64,000 nt of DNA from Asticcacaulis sp. (GCA_024707255.1 JANQAC010000001.1:2108001-2172000), one strand, 5' to 3'. Positions 50,860 to 61,756 are shown, numbered from the stretch's first letter. Numbers and translations: made by a program. The notes: generated by a model not told the origin, from the letters alone.

Positions 50860-53808
50860 ATGACGGGCGGGCAAAAACGAAATGCCGTGGAAATCGGCCG
50901 AAAAATCCTTCAAGACGCACCAGACAGGGTTGCGCCGGTAGCCGGGATTTTTTTATTGATCCTGGTCGCAGCGACTATTGGTGTCGGACTATACGCTTTG
51001 GCGCATCTTGCGCATTATGCGGGTAACATTGGTTTCCGCGCGCTCTGGGAAATGTTCACTGATTATATCTGGACTGCTATCATTGCACTGGGATCATGCC
51101 TGCTGGCGCTCTCGGTCCTGATTGCTTTGACTAAGCGAGCCATTATTCCCGTTTTGGGCGTCATATTGATATTTCTTGTCGTCTATGTGTTTTGGATAGG
51201 GGTCGCGGTAGTAGCAGACCATTTGTTTACCCCCGCACCTCCGAGGTCAGTCCTCGTTTTATTGATCGGATATCCCTTAGTCGGCTTGGTCGTCGTCGTT
51301 CTGATAGTAGTAGCATTTGGGGCATTGGGCAGTGCTTATGGCAATGTCATCAGATACGGCCCAAGTCTATCGAGCGCCAGCATCGTTTATTCGCTTTTCG
51401 CGCTCACTTCGATTCTGCTTTTCGAACTTACTAGCCAATGGATCGGATTTGTACTTGGTCTGTCGGAAAGCGTTGGACTTTACGGTGTACTCGCCGCTTT
51501 CTTTTTCATGATGTTTGTTATCGCAAGTACATATTGGCGACGCCAGGCGCGTCAGCGTCGCAAGGCCCCCGGACCGATAGCAATGGGTGTTCAAGTCGGC
51601 GCTTACCTCTTGCGAAGTGTTTTCTCCCTCACCGACATTATTCTCGTGACACAAATTAGCTACGCCGTGGCAGGCTGGCGGTACCGTTTGATCAGAATCG
51701 TCGTGCTCTTCCTAATATTTTCGTTAGCCTGCACGTTACCCCTTTTGTACCCTTCAGGTATGATACTGCCTTTTGGTGTGTCGTTGACTTCCGAAACGGT
51801 TCTTTCGATTGCATTATTTTTTCCGATCTTGACCTTGATCGCTTTATGGCGCCGCACAGTCTGGTTAAACGAAGATAGAGAAAGGAGTCGCATAGGAACC
51901 GGTGCGGTAGTTTATCAGTGGCGACTGCCACCACAAAGTGATCTGCATATCGAGCTACTTGTCGGAGTCTTCCTATTGTTCTTTGGGGTTGTGCCAGTTG
52001 CCCTATTTATTCTGAACAGCGTCCATAGCATTTTTGTTTTCTCCGACGGCTCAATGCCCAAGTGGATTGATTGGCTGGGTTACGCTGGCAGCGAACTCAT
52101 AAAGGACTTACCGCCTGTACAGTGGTTAGGGGAGGCTGCTCGCCATCAGGCAAGCTATCCCTTTCAACCCGATCCGCATGCTCCGCCGATTGCCTTCTAT
52201 ATTCGGGTAATTGCGGAAATAACGGTCATTGGCATTGTTTTCCAAACATTTAGCCGCAGCGCTCAAGATGCGCGCCAATGGGAACAGTTACGGGATCGAG
52301 ACGACCCCATGGATAGGCTAGACGTTACAGTTGAGCTGGAATTGTTCCGGGGAGCCGCGCGAGATTGGGAGACGGTTTTTGAGCTTAAAAGGTATGACCC
52401 GCGGCGATTGGAGGCGGCCATAGCGGCCGTTCGGCAATTTGGTCATGACCAACAAGCGGCATTGGGTGCTGCTCGTATTTCGGGTTACCAGATGACGGTA
52501 TCAGCGATTGCTAAGCTGATGCAATTGGCCGTCACGCGATCGGAAGATGCTACTTCGGCACAGATCGACCAGCTTTATAGAACAATGGATTGGTCGGATC
52601 CTGCCACCGTTGCCTGGGAAAAAGGTGTTAACGCTCGTGCTGAAAGGTTCCGCGACATCGGCCGTGGCGAGGATAGGGTAGCTATTGCCGAGGCGATGCT
52701 TGCCGGCCTTAACAGCAAGACTAACTTATTAGGCGATTTAGCTCCTAAAATACCGCGCATCCGGAGCTTTCTTGAAAATTATGTAAAGGAAAATCAAGTC
52801 TTTACGACCGTAGAGTACCAGGAGGAGTTCGCTGAGCTTGAGGCGGCATGTGAGATTGATATGGCCCTTATCGACGTTGAAATGGGCCGAATTTCAGCCG
52901 CTAGGCAGCGTTTGACGGAAAGGCTAAGCGGAAAGGAACTACAAAAAGTTTGTCAGACGCTAGCTCAAGACTTGGATTGGAGGCGGGCCTATGTAGGAAT
53001 ACTACTCCTTGGTGCATTGGACCCGTCCATTGAGAATGAGACCCTGATCTTGTCGCGGCTAGAAGAGTTCCGTGACAGCGATTTTGTGTATCGAACGTTA
53101 GGGAAAATTGGCGGGAAGGCAACTATAGATGCAATTAATCGGTTGTCCCCCTTCGCGCCGCAACAACCTACAGGCTATTTCTTTCTGATCAAAACCAAAA
53201 TCAAAACTCTGGTCGAGATAGCATTGCGTGACTTAAATCTGGCAGACCAAGTCAGGCAGACTTTTTGCAATTCTCTTTTATCGCGTAATCCAGCGGAAAT
53301 ACGGCGTGCCTGTTTGATTGGGCTTTATTTAATCTATGATCACAGTTGTGACGATGCTTTATTGTCCTGCGCATGGCACGGCTTTGTTGGTCGGGACCAT
53401 CGTTCCGAGAGACGTTCGCGACTGGAGCGTGCGCGCGTTGCGAATGTTCGCGAGATCGCAATCCGAATGCTTGCAATTTCGTCGGATGTGGAGAGGGTTG
53501 GGAAAGAATTGAGTGAGATGCTCAGCCAAATCGAACTCAGCGAATCCGATATTGGGTGGTACGAGCGATGGTCAGGTTGGGGCGAATGGCTGATGCAACG
53601 TTTTACCGGCGCGGAGGCTGACCGTGCGAGGCTAAAGGTAGCCCTGAGAGCCTCCTTGCAGGTATTGGGCATTGTACCTCCTCGCACCAGGAGAACTAAG
53701 GAGAGTGATGAGGGAGAGGGCATTATGAAGTATTTGTTTGCGTCTCAGAAAACATTGCCGTTACCATTGGACATGCTGATTGAGTTGCGGAGTGTATCGC
53801 AATCATAA
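50860..53808 (+). CDS. Large orphan polytopic membrane protein
   Basis: 982 residues. About eleven hydrophobic segments fall within residues 25-470, for example APVAGIFLLILVAATIGVGL, VLGVILIFLVVYVFWIGVAV and LLVGVFLLFFGVVPVALFIL. The C-terminal 510 residues are soluble and helical, with repeat-like segments (LERARVANVREIAIRMLAI) that could be HEAT- or TPR-like. No catalytic motif is seen and I do not recognise the family. Base composition is A+T-richer than in the ICE backbone. It is inserted alone between relaxase and mutasome, so it is accessory cargo; defence or stress roles are possible but unsupported. Confidence 0.7.
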   Translation: MTGGQKRNAVEIGRKILQDAPDRVAPVAGIFLLILVAATIGVGLYALAHLAHYAGNIGFRALWEMFTDYIWTAIIALGSCLLALSVLIALTKRAIIPVLGVILIFLVVYVFWIGVAVVADHLFTPAPPRSVLVLLIGYPLVGLVVVVLIVVAFGALGSAYGNVIRYGPSLSSASIVYSLFALTSILLFELTSQWIGFVLGLSESVGLYGVLAAFFFMMFVIASTYWRRQARQRRKAPGPIAMGVQVGAYLLRSVFSLTDIILVTQISYAVAGWRYRLIRIVVLFLIFSLACTLPLLYPSGMILPFGVSLTSETVLSIALFFPILTLIALWRRTVWLNEDRERSRIGTGAVVYQWRLPPQSDLHIELLVGVFLLFFGVVPVALFILNSVHSIFVFSDGSMPKWIDWLGYAGSELIKDLPPVQWLGEAARHQASYPFQPDPHAPPIAFYIRVIAEITVIGIVFQTFSRSAQDARQWEQLRDRDDPMDRLDVTVELELFRGAARDWETVFELKRYDPRRLEAAIAAVRQFGHDQQAALGAARISGYQMTVSAIAKLMQLAVTRSEDATSAQIDQLYRTMDWSDPATVAWEKGVNARAERFRDIGRGEDRVAIAEAMLAGLNSKTNLLGDLAPKIPRIRSFLENYVKENQVFTTVEYQEEFAELEAACEIDMALIDVEMGRISAARQRLTERLSGKELQKVCQTLAQDLDWRRAYVGILLLGALDPSIENETLILSRLEEFRDSDFVYRTLGKIGGKATIDAINRLSPFAPQQPTGYFFLIKTKIKTLVEIALRDLNLADQVRQTFCNSLLSRNPAEIRRACLIGLYLIYDHSCDDALLSCAWHGFVGRDHRSERRSRLERARVANVREIAIRMLAISSDVERVGKELSEMLSQIELSESDIGWYERWSGWGEWLMQRFTGAEADRARLKVALRASLQVLGIVPPRTRRTKESDEGEGIMKYLFASQKTLPLPLDMLIELRSVSQS

Positions 53809-53840
53809 CTTGCCATGGTTATTAGGGGGCAATGCGCAGT

Positions 53841-56800
53841 CTATCGAAAGTCTCTGGCTTTCGGGTTAATGACTGACTTGGTTGGTGGATAGGGCTTGAT
53901 ATAGATGTCTCGCGCCGTCGGCGTCTTTGGCCGGCCTCGTGAATCCTGTTCCGGCCCGCCGTGGTGGAATTCATCGCCTCGACCATGTGGCAGGGGAAAG
54001 GCCTCATCACGCTCACCGATGCTGGCAAGGTCGGCGGATAGATCCGCCAGACTTCGGGCGATCAGGTGAACCACTGCACCCTCACGCTGGATTTGTCCTG
54101 ACACCAGCAACATGCTTGAAGACAAAACGACATTGCGCAGTTGCTCGAAGGTTTTCTGCCAGACAATGACGTTGACGATTCCGGTTTCATCCTCAAGCGT
54201 AATGAAGGTCACACCATTGGCAGAGCCGGGACGCTGGCGGACCAGTACCATCCCGGCGACCTGAACATACTTGCCGTCGCTGGCAGCCATCGCGTCCTTA
54301 CAGGTCGTGAAACCACTTCTGGCATATCCATAGCGAAGGAATGAAACGGGATGGCTGCGCAGGGTCAGTCCCACACTGTCATAGTCTTCGACCACTTCGC
54401 CACCCGCCGTCATTGGCCGAAGCTGAACTGCCGGCTCATTGACCTCGGGCACGAAGGCATTTTCGCGGGCAGATGCCGCAGCGAACAGAGGCAGAGGCTC
54501 GTCACGCAGGGCCTTGATGGCAAACAACGCTTTTCGTCGTTCAATACCCAGAGACGGCAGATAGGCATCTGCTTCTGCCAGTTTGGTCAAAGCTGAGACC
54601 GGGATGTCTGATCGTGACCAGACATCATCGACAGACGTGAAAGCAGTGTCCTGACGACCGGCTATAAGCGCTGCGGCATGACCATTGGCCAGCCCCTTGA
54701 TCATATTGAAACCGAGACGAACGGCTAAGCGGTCGGCTCTGGCCGTTGTCTCCAGTGTGCAGTCCCAGCGTGAGCTATTGACGCAAACCGGCCGGACCTC
54801 GACACCATGGTCACGCGCGTCACGAACAATCTGAGCCGGCGAATAAAAGCCCATAGGCTGTGCGTTGAGCAGCGCTGCGCAAAACACATCCGGATGCCAG
54901 CGTTTGATCCAGCTACTGGCATAGGCAATCAGGGCAAACGAGGCGGCATGTGATTCCGGAAAGCCATATGAACCGAAGCCTTCAAGTTGACTGAAAGTCT
55001 TTTCGGCAAACTCCTGATCATAGCCGTTGGCGACCATGCCATTGATCATCTTGTCATGGAATTTGGAGACACCACCGGTCATTTTGAAAGTGGCCATGGA
55101 ACGACGAAGCTGATCGGCCTCACCGGGTGTGAAGCCTGCTGCCTCAATCGCCACCCGCATCGCCTGTTCCTGAAAAAGAGGCACGCCGAGCGTCTTGCCC
55201 AGAACTTTTTCCAGTGCCGGCGTTGGGTAAGTGACCTTTTCCCTGCCCTCGCGCCGACGCAGATAAGGATGCACCATGTCACCCTGTATGGGCCCCGGAC
55301 GTACAATCGCCACCTGTATGACCAGATCATAAAATGTGCGGGGTTTGAGACGGGGCAGCATCGACATCTGAGCGCGGGATTCGATCTGGAACGTCCCGAG
55401 TGTATCGGCTTTACTGATCATGCGGTAAGTCTGGGGGCATTCCGCCGGAATGGTCGCCAGATCAAGGTCCAGGCCTTTCCTGTCCTTCAGGAAGTCGAAA
55501 GCCCGCTTCATGCAGCCGAGCATCCCCAGACCCAGTACATCCACCTTCATGAATTTCAGGAGGTCGATATCGTCTTTATCCCATTCGATGATTTGCCTGT
55601 TTTCCATCGCCGCCGGCTCGACCGGTACCAGTTCATCCAGCCTGTCCTGTGTTAACACAAAGCCACCAGGATGCTGCGACATATGGCGCGGCGCGTTGAG
55701 CAATTGGGTCGCCAGTTCAAGCGCAAGCCTCAGCCGTCTGTCGGTGTCGTTGAGGTGCAGGTCTTTGAATTGCTCAGACTTCAGACCCTCGCGGGACCAG
55801 CCCCATATCTGCTTCGACATTGACCGTAGCAGGTCTTCCGGCAGACCCAGTACCTTGCCTACATCGCCTAATGCGCTTTTGGGCCTGTAGCGTCTGACCA
55901 CTGCAGTGAGCGCAGCGTGATTGCGGCCATAGGTATCGTAGATCCACTGGATGACAATCTCACGCCGTTCGTGCTCGAAATCCACGTCAATATCGGGCGG
56001 CTCACGACGTTCCTCTGAGATGAACCGCTCAAACAGAAGGTCGTTACGTTCCGGGTCGATTGACGTGATGCCGAGCACATAGCAGACAGCAGAATTGGCC
56101 GCAGATCCGCGGCCCTGGCACAGGATACCCTGCGATCTGGCGAAGCGGACGATGGAATTTACCGTTAGAAAGTAGGGGGCATATTCCAGATTACGGATCA
56201 GCCTTAGCTCGTGTTTGAGGATGTCGATTATCCTCTGCGGAACGCCCTCAGGAAAGCGAATTTTTGCTCCCCTCCCAGGTCAGCTTTTCCAGGGCTTGCT
56301 GCGCCGTTAGGCCGGGCATCGTCTTTTCCTCGGGGTATTGATAGACCAGTTCCGACATCGAAAAAGTACAGCGGGCCATGATCTCTGTGGAGCGACCCAC
56401 CGCCTCAGGGTACTTCCGGTATAGACGATACATTTCCTTTGCCGGCTTCAGATAGCGATCCGCGTGGCGTTCCCTGCGAAAACCGGCGTCGTCGATGGTG
56501 CAGCCATGACGGATGCACGTCACAACATCCTGAAGCAGCCGGCGATCAGGTACGTGAAACAGCACGTCATTGGTCACGACTGTTTGCACCCTGGCCTGTG
56601 TGGCCATATTGCTCAGCTCAAGAAGTCTTATATGATCATTCGGTCGCCTCCGCAGGGTAAGAGCCATGAAGCTGTTCTCCCCGAACACTTCCCTCAGGCG
56701 ACGCAGATTGAGTTTACTGACTTCATCAGCCTCATCCGGAAGAAAAATCCCAATAAGGCCTTCACAGAAGGCTTCAACGTCCGACCAGTGCAGCCGACAC

Positions 56801-57114
56801 GCACCCTTGCCGGCACGACCTTTGCCGAGGGATAACAATCGACACAACCGGCCATAGGCCGCCCGATCCGTCGGGTAGACCAGCAGGGATGAGCCGCAAA
56901 CCAGATCGAGACGGCAGCCGACGACCAGTCGCACGCCTGTATCTATAGAAGCCTGATAAGCGCGTACAATGCCGGCAAGCGAATTGCGGTCTGCTATGCC
57001 CAGCGCTTCGATACCCAGTTCTTTCGCCTGAGCAAAAAGTTCTTCGCATGAGCTGGCACCGCGAAGGAACGAGAAGTGGGACGTGCATTGTAGTTCTGCA
57101 TAGGCGCCGGTCAT
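53841..57114 (-). CDS. dnaE2: Error-prone DNA polymerase DnaE2/ImuC (frameshifted)
   Basis: The frame from ATG 57114 encodes the PHP domain ([20 protein letters not shown]) and stops at 56248 after [11 protein letters not shown]. Removing one A from the A5 run at about 56260 gives [20 protein letters not shown] and joins the second part, which runs to 53841. That carries the polymerase aspartates in [15 protein letters not shown], the [14 protein letters not shown] motif, and a C-terminal OB domain. Total about 1090 residues, normal for DnaE2. It is last of the imuA-imuB-dnaE2 operon and overlaps imuB by four bases. SOS-induced translesion polymerase. Probably a sequence error, since both halves are intact. 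Confidence 0.9.
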
Positions 57115-58634
57115 CCGAATATCCCGTGCAGAAACCAGCGTTGCGATCCTGTGCCCATATCCTGGCCATCACCGGCCCGATAAATCCAGTAGCGTTCGCC
57201 GCTCTCGTCTTCGATGCTGAAATAATCCCTGACCGTGCTGATTTCAGCGTCGCGTTTCCACCATTCCCCGAAAATGCGTTCCGGTCCGTCTGCCGCCTGA
57301 ACGCGCCGTCTCCTTCCACGCCAGGTAAAGCTCACCGGAGGGTAGTCGGGCATAAGCGCCATGGTCTCAATGACCTCCGGCGGACTCAAAAGTCGTGTCG
57401 GGCGCGGCCAGCGCTTCGGCCAGCCCTGTCCGACATCGGGGGCCGTGGCGGCTATTCGTTTAACAGAGCGCTCAGGGACATCGCTGGCGACGGGTGCAAA
57501 ACGATAGAGTCGATCGGCGCCTATGCGATTGGCAAGGACATCGATCAGGCTTGTGACGTCTGCTTCTGTCTCTTCAATGAGAGACGACATCATTTGTCTG
57601 GGGACGAGCGGTTCGGCTTCAGTTGCGCTAAGACGCATGACCTCAATCCCCCAGCCGGGATCGACGGTCTCTATCTTGTCGCACAGCAACCGCGTCAGCC
57701 GCTTCGCATCGCGGATGGGCTTAGCGACCCCGATCCGAACGGCCTCGATCCGGTTGTCCGTGCGGTGAAATAGCAGGTCCAGTCGCTTTACGCCGAGGCC
57801 TTTATTTTCGAGATGTTCGCAGAGCTGAACCGTCAGCTTGCCGATATATCTGGCGATGGTTTCCGGGGCGCCTATTGGTTCGGCAAAGACACGGCGTATC
57901 TCTATCAGTTCATCCGGCCGGACCGGATCGACGGGTTCGTGGATACGCCCGAGAGCCTGATCCAGACGTTTGCCGAGATCATGTCCAAAGCGCAGGGTCA
58001 TAGGTGCGCGTGGCTGTGCCGCCAGTTCGCCGATACGGTCAAAGCCCAGAGTGCGCAGATCATTGACCAGTATGGATGGGAGACGTAATGCCCCGACGGG
58101 TAAGTTCAGTATGGCTCTGGCACTTTCGCCGGGTGCGCTGACAGTGACAGGGCGGGCAACATAACGGGCTAAGGCATGGGCCGCGCCCCAGGTGTCGGCG
58201 ATAGCCACCCTTGCCGTAACACCAAATCCGGCCAGGGCGTCTATCATGCCTTCAACCATTTTGATTTCGCCGCCGTGCAGGTGTGCAGTTCCCGTAGTCT
58301 CGATAATCAGACCATCGGGCAGATCGGCGCAGACCATGGGCGAATATCGTTTCAAAGCCCATAGAGCCAGCTTTTCCAATGCTTCGGCATCTGCTACCGG
58401 ATCAGCGTTCATCACCGTCAGTTCCTGCACCAGCGCTTGTGCCTTGCTTACGGCCATGCCGACACGCAGGCCCGTTTGAAGCGCAAAATCATCAGCGGCA
58501 ACGATGACACGCCTGCGGCCATCCATGCCTTTGAGCACTAAAGGCACGTCAGACGACGGCGCGGTGTCCCCAAGGGTTTTGCGTAGTCTGTCCGTAGGCC
58601 AGGTCGGAAGATAGAGCGATACGACCCTCGCCAT
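57111..58634 (-). CDS. imuB: ImuB, Y-family polymerase-like mutasome protein
   Basis: 507 residues from ATG 58634 (MARVVSLYLPTWPTDRLRK). Y-family-like N-terminus with ALQTGLRVGMAVSKAQALV and LWALKRYSPMVCADLPDGLI, where catalytic acidic residues of active Y-polymerases are not conserved, as expected for ImuB. The little-finger region ends near residue 340. The C-terminus with SGERYWIYRAGDG and WFLHGIFG contacts the other mutasome proteins. It bridges ImuA and DnaE2 to the beta clamp. Overlaps imuA by 86 bases and dnaE2 by four. Confidence 0.92.
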   Translation of the reverse strand: MARVVSLYLPTWPTDRLRKTLGDTAPSSDVPLVLKGMDGRRRVIVAADDFALQTGLRVGMAVSKAQALVQELTVMNADPVADAEALEKLALWALKRYSPMVCADLPDGLIIETTGTAHLHGGEIKMVEGMIDALAGFGVTARVAIADTWGAAHALARYVARPVTVSAPGESARAILNLPVGALRLPSILVNDLRTLGFDRIGELAAQPRAPMTLRFGHDLGKRLDQALGRIHEPVDPVRPDELIEIRRVFAEPIGAPETIARYIGKLTVQLCEHLENKGLGVKRLDLLFHRTDNRIEAVRIGVAKPIRDAKRLTRLLCDKIETVDPGWGIEVMRLSATEAEPLVPRQMMSSLIEETEADVTSLIDVLANRIGADRLYRFAPVASDVPERSVKRIAATAPDVGQGWPKRWPRPTRLLSPPEVIETMALMPDYPPVSFTWRGRRRRVQAADGPERIFGEWWKRDAEISTVRDYFSIEDESGERYWIYRAGDGQDMGTGSQRWFLHGIFG

Positions 58635-59304
58635 TACATGCCTCCACTTCAAAATCTGCGCACTCTCCCGCGCGGTTGCGAATAAGTTCCAGAAACCATC
58701 GTCCGCGTCCCAACCCCTGCTCCGTCAGGGGCGCGGAGCTTATTGCCGTGACCCGCCATCTTGTGACCGAGGCAGTCGGTTGTCCGAAATCAGCCGCTTC
58801 GGTTTCCCGCCTCCATCTGCGGATAGCCAGTCCCACGGCACCCGAAGTCTCGGCAGCCAGTTGGAGGCGGCGTGACGCTGTCATCGACAGTTTGGCGACT
58901 TCGCCGACCACGGCTCCGAGACCACCATGGCGCAGCCCTTCCTCGAAGCAGGCCAGCACCGAAGCCTCGTCTCCCGCTTCTACAAAAATTACCCGGTCCG
59001 GGCTTAAGCCCACGTGGTCGAGAGATGGAGCAAACAGGTCCTGACGGGTTACGCACCAAAGGATTTTTCCTGTGGTTCTTGCGGCGATGCCGGCGGTGAA
59101 CAGGGCAGCAGCAGCTCCGTGAATAGCCCCGTTGCTGCCGCCGGCAACTTCATGCAATGCTCCCATGGCCAGACCGCCGCCGGGCATATGCTTATCAATA
59201 TCCGCTACGCCGAAGGGCAGGGTTTGTCTGCCGCGCACGCCGCCGCCTTCGATGCGCTGGATACGCTCGCGCAGCGCGTTAAGGGTGGATGGGTCCGGGG
59301 CTGG
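58549..59304 (-). CDS. imuA: ImuA, RecA/SulA-like mutasome protein
   Basis: 251 residues from ATG 59304; the frame is open to 59340. RecA-like fold with PFGVADIDKHMPGGGLAMGA and LHEVAGG near the start, ILWCVTRQDLFAPSL, and AAETSGAVGLAIRRWR. The Walker A is degenerate, as in other ImuA proteins. First gene of the operon; an alphaproteobacterial LexA box lies 55 bases upstream of the start. The gene set is chromosomal or plasmid-borne in many alphaproteobacteria; here it is ICE cargo. Confidence 0.88.
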   Translation of the reverse strand, partial: PAPDPSTLNALRERIQRIEGGGVRGRQTLPFGVADIDKHMPGGGLAMGALHEVAGGSNGAIHGAAAALFTAGIAARTTGKILWCVTRQDLFAPSLDHVGLSPDRVIFVEAGDEASVLACFEEGLRHGGLGAVVGEVAKLSMTASRRLQLAAETSGAVGLAIRRWRRETEAADFGQPTASVTRWRVTAISSAPLTEQGLGRGRWFLELIRNRAGECADFEVEACNGEGRIALSSDLAYGQTTQNPWGHRAVV

Positions 59305-59359
59305 CATAAGGCAAAACGTATCTTTCTGATGGCTCTGCAAGGGTCAAAACGTTAATATC

Positions 59360-59374
59360 GTTCTCTATTTGTTC
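59360..59374 (-). promoter_or_regulatory. LexA (SOS) box ahead of imuA
   Basis: GTTC-TCTATTT-GTTC is an exact match to the alphaproteobacterial LexA operator GTTC-N7-GTTC. It lies 55 bases upstream of the imuA start, on the promoter side. The mutasome should be induced by DNA damage through the host LexA. Confidence 0.85.
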
Positions 59375-59708
59375 TTAAATGAATATCGAGTCAATCCGCC
59401 TGAATATTCATAACGAACGCTGTGGTGTCCGAAGACCGCTCCATTTCAGGTGCGGCCATCCGAATCTTTAAATCTAAACAAGGTGGTATCAGCGGATGCC
59501 GATGACTTTTACAGTCGGTAACTTTTTTGTTGCTCATCGGCCTGGCCAGTGAGCGGACGCGATCGATAAACGCTCCACCCGCTTATTTTAGTGGCGCAGG
59601 GACAGGAAGGGCGGGTGAGCGTACATAACGGTCATATGAGATTCCGGAGCTTTCTCTGATCATGGTCCCGTTCGCGGCCTCAGTGGCGCGCCAGACGGAA
59701 CCCGATCC
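59375..59708. promoter_or_regulatory. Intergenic region between imuA and traG
   Basis: 334 bases without a gene, holding the traG promoter. I see no clear repeat. It marks the return from cargo to conjugation backbone. Confidence 0.4.
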
Positions 59709-61733
59709 ATGACCCCCACTAAATTACTTATCGGCCAGATTCTGATCGTCTTTATGATCGTAATCCTCGGGGTCTGGGCCTCAACCCAATGGGCGGCCGC
59801 GCAACTTGGCTATCAGGCCAGGCTAGGTACGCCATGGTTCCTGATCTTCAGTCTTCCGGTCTATTATCCGTGGTCGCTGTTTTTGTGGTGGTTCCACTTC
59901 GATGCCTATGCGCCGGAAGTGTTTATTAAGGCCGGCGCCATGGCTGCAACCAGCGGCTTTCTGGGATGTGCCGCTGCCATATTCGGGTCGCTGTGGCGAG
60001 CCAGACAAACGCGCTTTGTTACGACCTATGGGTCTGCCCGCTGGGCCAGTTCGCCGGAGATCGAAGCGGCGGGCCTGTTCAAAGCTTCGGGCGTATTTTT
60101 AGGTCGCCTTGGCTCGGACTATCTCCGTCACGATGGCCCGGAGCACGTAATGGCCTTCGCGCCGACCCGTAGCGGCAAAGGCGTCGGTCTGGTTATTCCA
60201 ACACTTTTGTCGTGGACCGGCTCGGTGGTGGTTCACGACATAAAGGGGGAGAACTGGGAACTTACGGCCGGCTGGCGTGCCCGGTTCTCGCACTGCCTGC
60301 TGTTCAATCCAACGGACTTGAGATCAGCACGCTACAACCCGCTTCTTGAGGTGCGCAAAGGTCACGACGAAGTGCGCGATGTACAGAATATCGCCGACAT
60401 TCTGGTTGACCCCGAAGGTGCGCTCGAACATCGCAGCCACTGGGAAAAGACGAGCCATTCGCTTCTGGTCGGTGCCATTCTGCATGTTCTTTATGCCGAG
60501 GAAGATAAGACCCTGGCGCGGGTAGCGACCTTCCTGTCCGATCCCCAGCGCACCTTCGTCTATACTCTGCACCGAATGATGACGACCAACCATCTTGGCA
60601 CCAAAAATGATCCTAAAGTGCATCCGGTGGTGGCGTCGGCGGCGCGGGAAATTCTGAATAAGTCAGAAAACGAACGCTCTGGTGTCCTCTCGACGGCGAT
60701 GTCATTCCTGGGGCTGTACCGCGACCCGGTAGTGTCGGCAACGACCGCAGCCTGTGACTGGCGTATTGCCGATCTGGTGAATGCCCAAAGGCCTGTTTCG
60801 CTCTATCTGGTAATACCGCCTTCGGACATTTCCCGCACAAAGCCTCTGGTGCGCCTGATCCTCAACCAGATTGGTCGCCGCCTGACAGAGCGCCTGGAAG
60901 GCGACCCGAACAAGCGCAATCGTCATCAGTTGCTTATGATGCTTGATGAATTTCCGGCTCTTGGCAGACTGGATTTCTTTGAGACGGCCCTGGCGTTCAT
61001 GGCGGGTTATGGCATCCGGGCCTATCTCATCGCCCAGAGCCTCAACCAGATATCAAAAGCCTATGGTGAAAATAACGCCATCCTCGACAATTGCCATGTG
61101 CGTATAGCGTTTTCGTCGAATGACGAACGCACGGCGCGCCGCATTTCGGATGCTCTGGGGACAGCGACAGAACTGCGCGCCCAGAAAAACTATGCCGGCC
61201 ACCGGTTATCGCCGTGGTTGTCGCATGTCATGGTATCGCGCCAGGAAACGGCTCGCCCCCTGCTGACGCCCGGTGAAGTCATGCAGTTGCCCCCCGCAGA
61301 TGAACTGGTGCTTGTTTCCGGTCTGGCCCCGATCAGGGCGAAAAAGCTCAAATTCTACGAGGACCGCAACTTCATATCACGCCGCTTGGCACCGCCCACC
61401 CTCTCTGAAGCATCCTTTGCCGACAGACCTGAAGCGCGGTCTGATGTGTGGGCAGGTCAGGTTCGAGCCACGGATCGTCGCCTTATCAGGGCCCTTGAAG
61501 GTGAGGGAGAGGCATCCGAAGACGAAGGCGGTTTGCAGCAGCAACGCCATCCCGGCCTCGGCGAGGATGCTCCCGTCAAATCCCTTTCCTCGCCAGGCGA
61601 TGACCTTTTTGGAACCATCGAAAATGACAACGATGTGGCTGCCGACAAGCGCGTCATCGACCGCCTCTCCAACATCGCCCGTGCTCACGCCCTGAACGAG
61701 GGCGAGCGCGATCAACCCCTTCCCAGTTTTTAG
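59709..61733 (+). CDS. traG: Type IV coupling protein TraG/VirD4
   Basis: 674 residues. Two N-terminal membrane segments (about 5-28 and 43-65), then a RecA-like ATPase with Walker A AFAPTRSGKGVGLVIPTLL and Walker B LMMLDEFPALGRLDF. SNDERTARRISDALGT and TPGEVMQLPPADELVLVSG are family-typical. It links the relaxosome to the type IV secretion channel. Followed by copG and the trb genes in the same direction. The C-terminal 70 residues are acidic and variable. Confidence 0.95.
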   Translation: MTPTKLLIGQILIVFMIVILGVWASTQWAAAQLGYQARLGTPWFLIFSLPVYYPWSLFLWWFHFDAYAPEVFIKAGAMAATSGFLGCAAAIFGSLWRARQTRFVTTYGSARWASSPEIEAAGLFKASGVFLGRLGSDYLRHDGPEHVMAFAPTRSGKGVGLVIPTLLSWTGSVVVHDIKGENWELTAGWRARFSHCLLFNPTDLRSARYNPLLEVRKGHDEVRDVQNIADILVDPEGALEHRSHWEKTSHSLLVGAILHVLYAEEDKTLARVATFLSDPQRTFVYTLHRMMTTNHLGTKNDPKVHPVVASAAREILNKSENERSGVLSTAMSFLGLYRDPVVSATTAACDWRIADLVNAQRPVSLYLVIPPSDISRTKPLVRLILNQIGRRLTERLEGDPNKRNRHQLLMMLDEFPALGRLDFFETALAFMAGYGIRAYLIAQSLNQISKAYGENNAILDNCHVRIAFSSNDERTARRISDALGTATELRAQKNYAGHRLSPWLSHVMVSRQETARPLLTPGEVMQLPPADELVLVSGLAPIRAKKLKFYEDRNFISRRLAPPTLSEASFADRPEARSDVWAGQVRATDRRLIRALEGEGEASEDEGGLQQQRHPGLGEDAPVKSLSSPGDDLFGTIENDNDVAADKRVIDRLSNIARAHALNEGERDQPLPSF

Positions 61734-61756
61734 AACATTGTCTGAGGACAGCAGTC

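Noticed and set aside
54987..55655. 222-codon plus-strand open frame
   Set aside because: Antisense to the DnaE2 polymerase core; no independent support.
57048..57773. 241-codon plus-strand open frame
   Set aside because: Antisense to ImuB; no domain seen.
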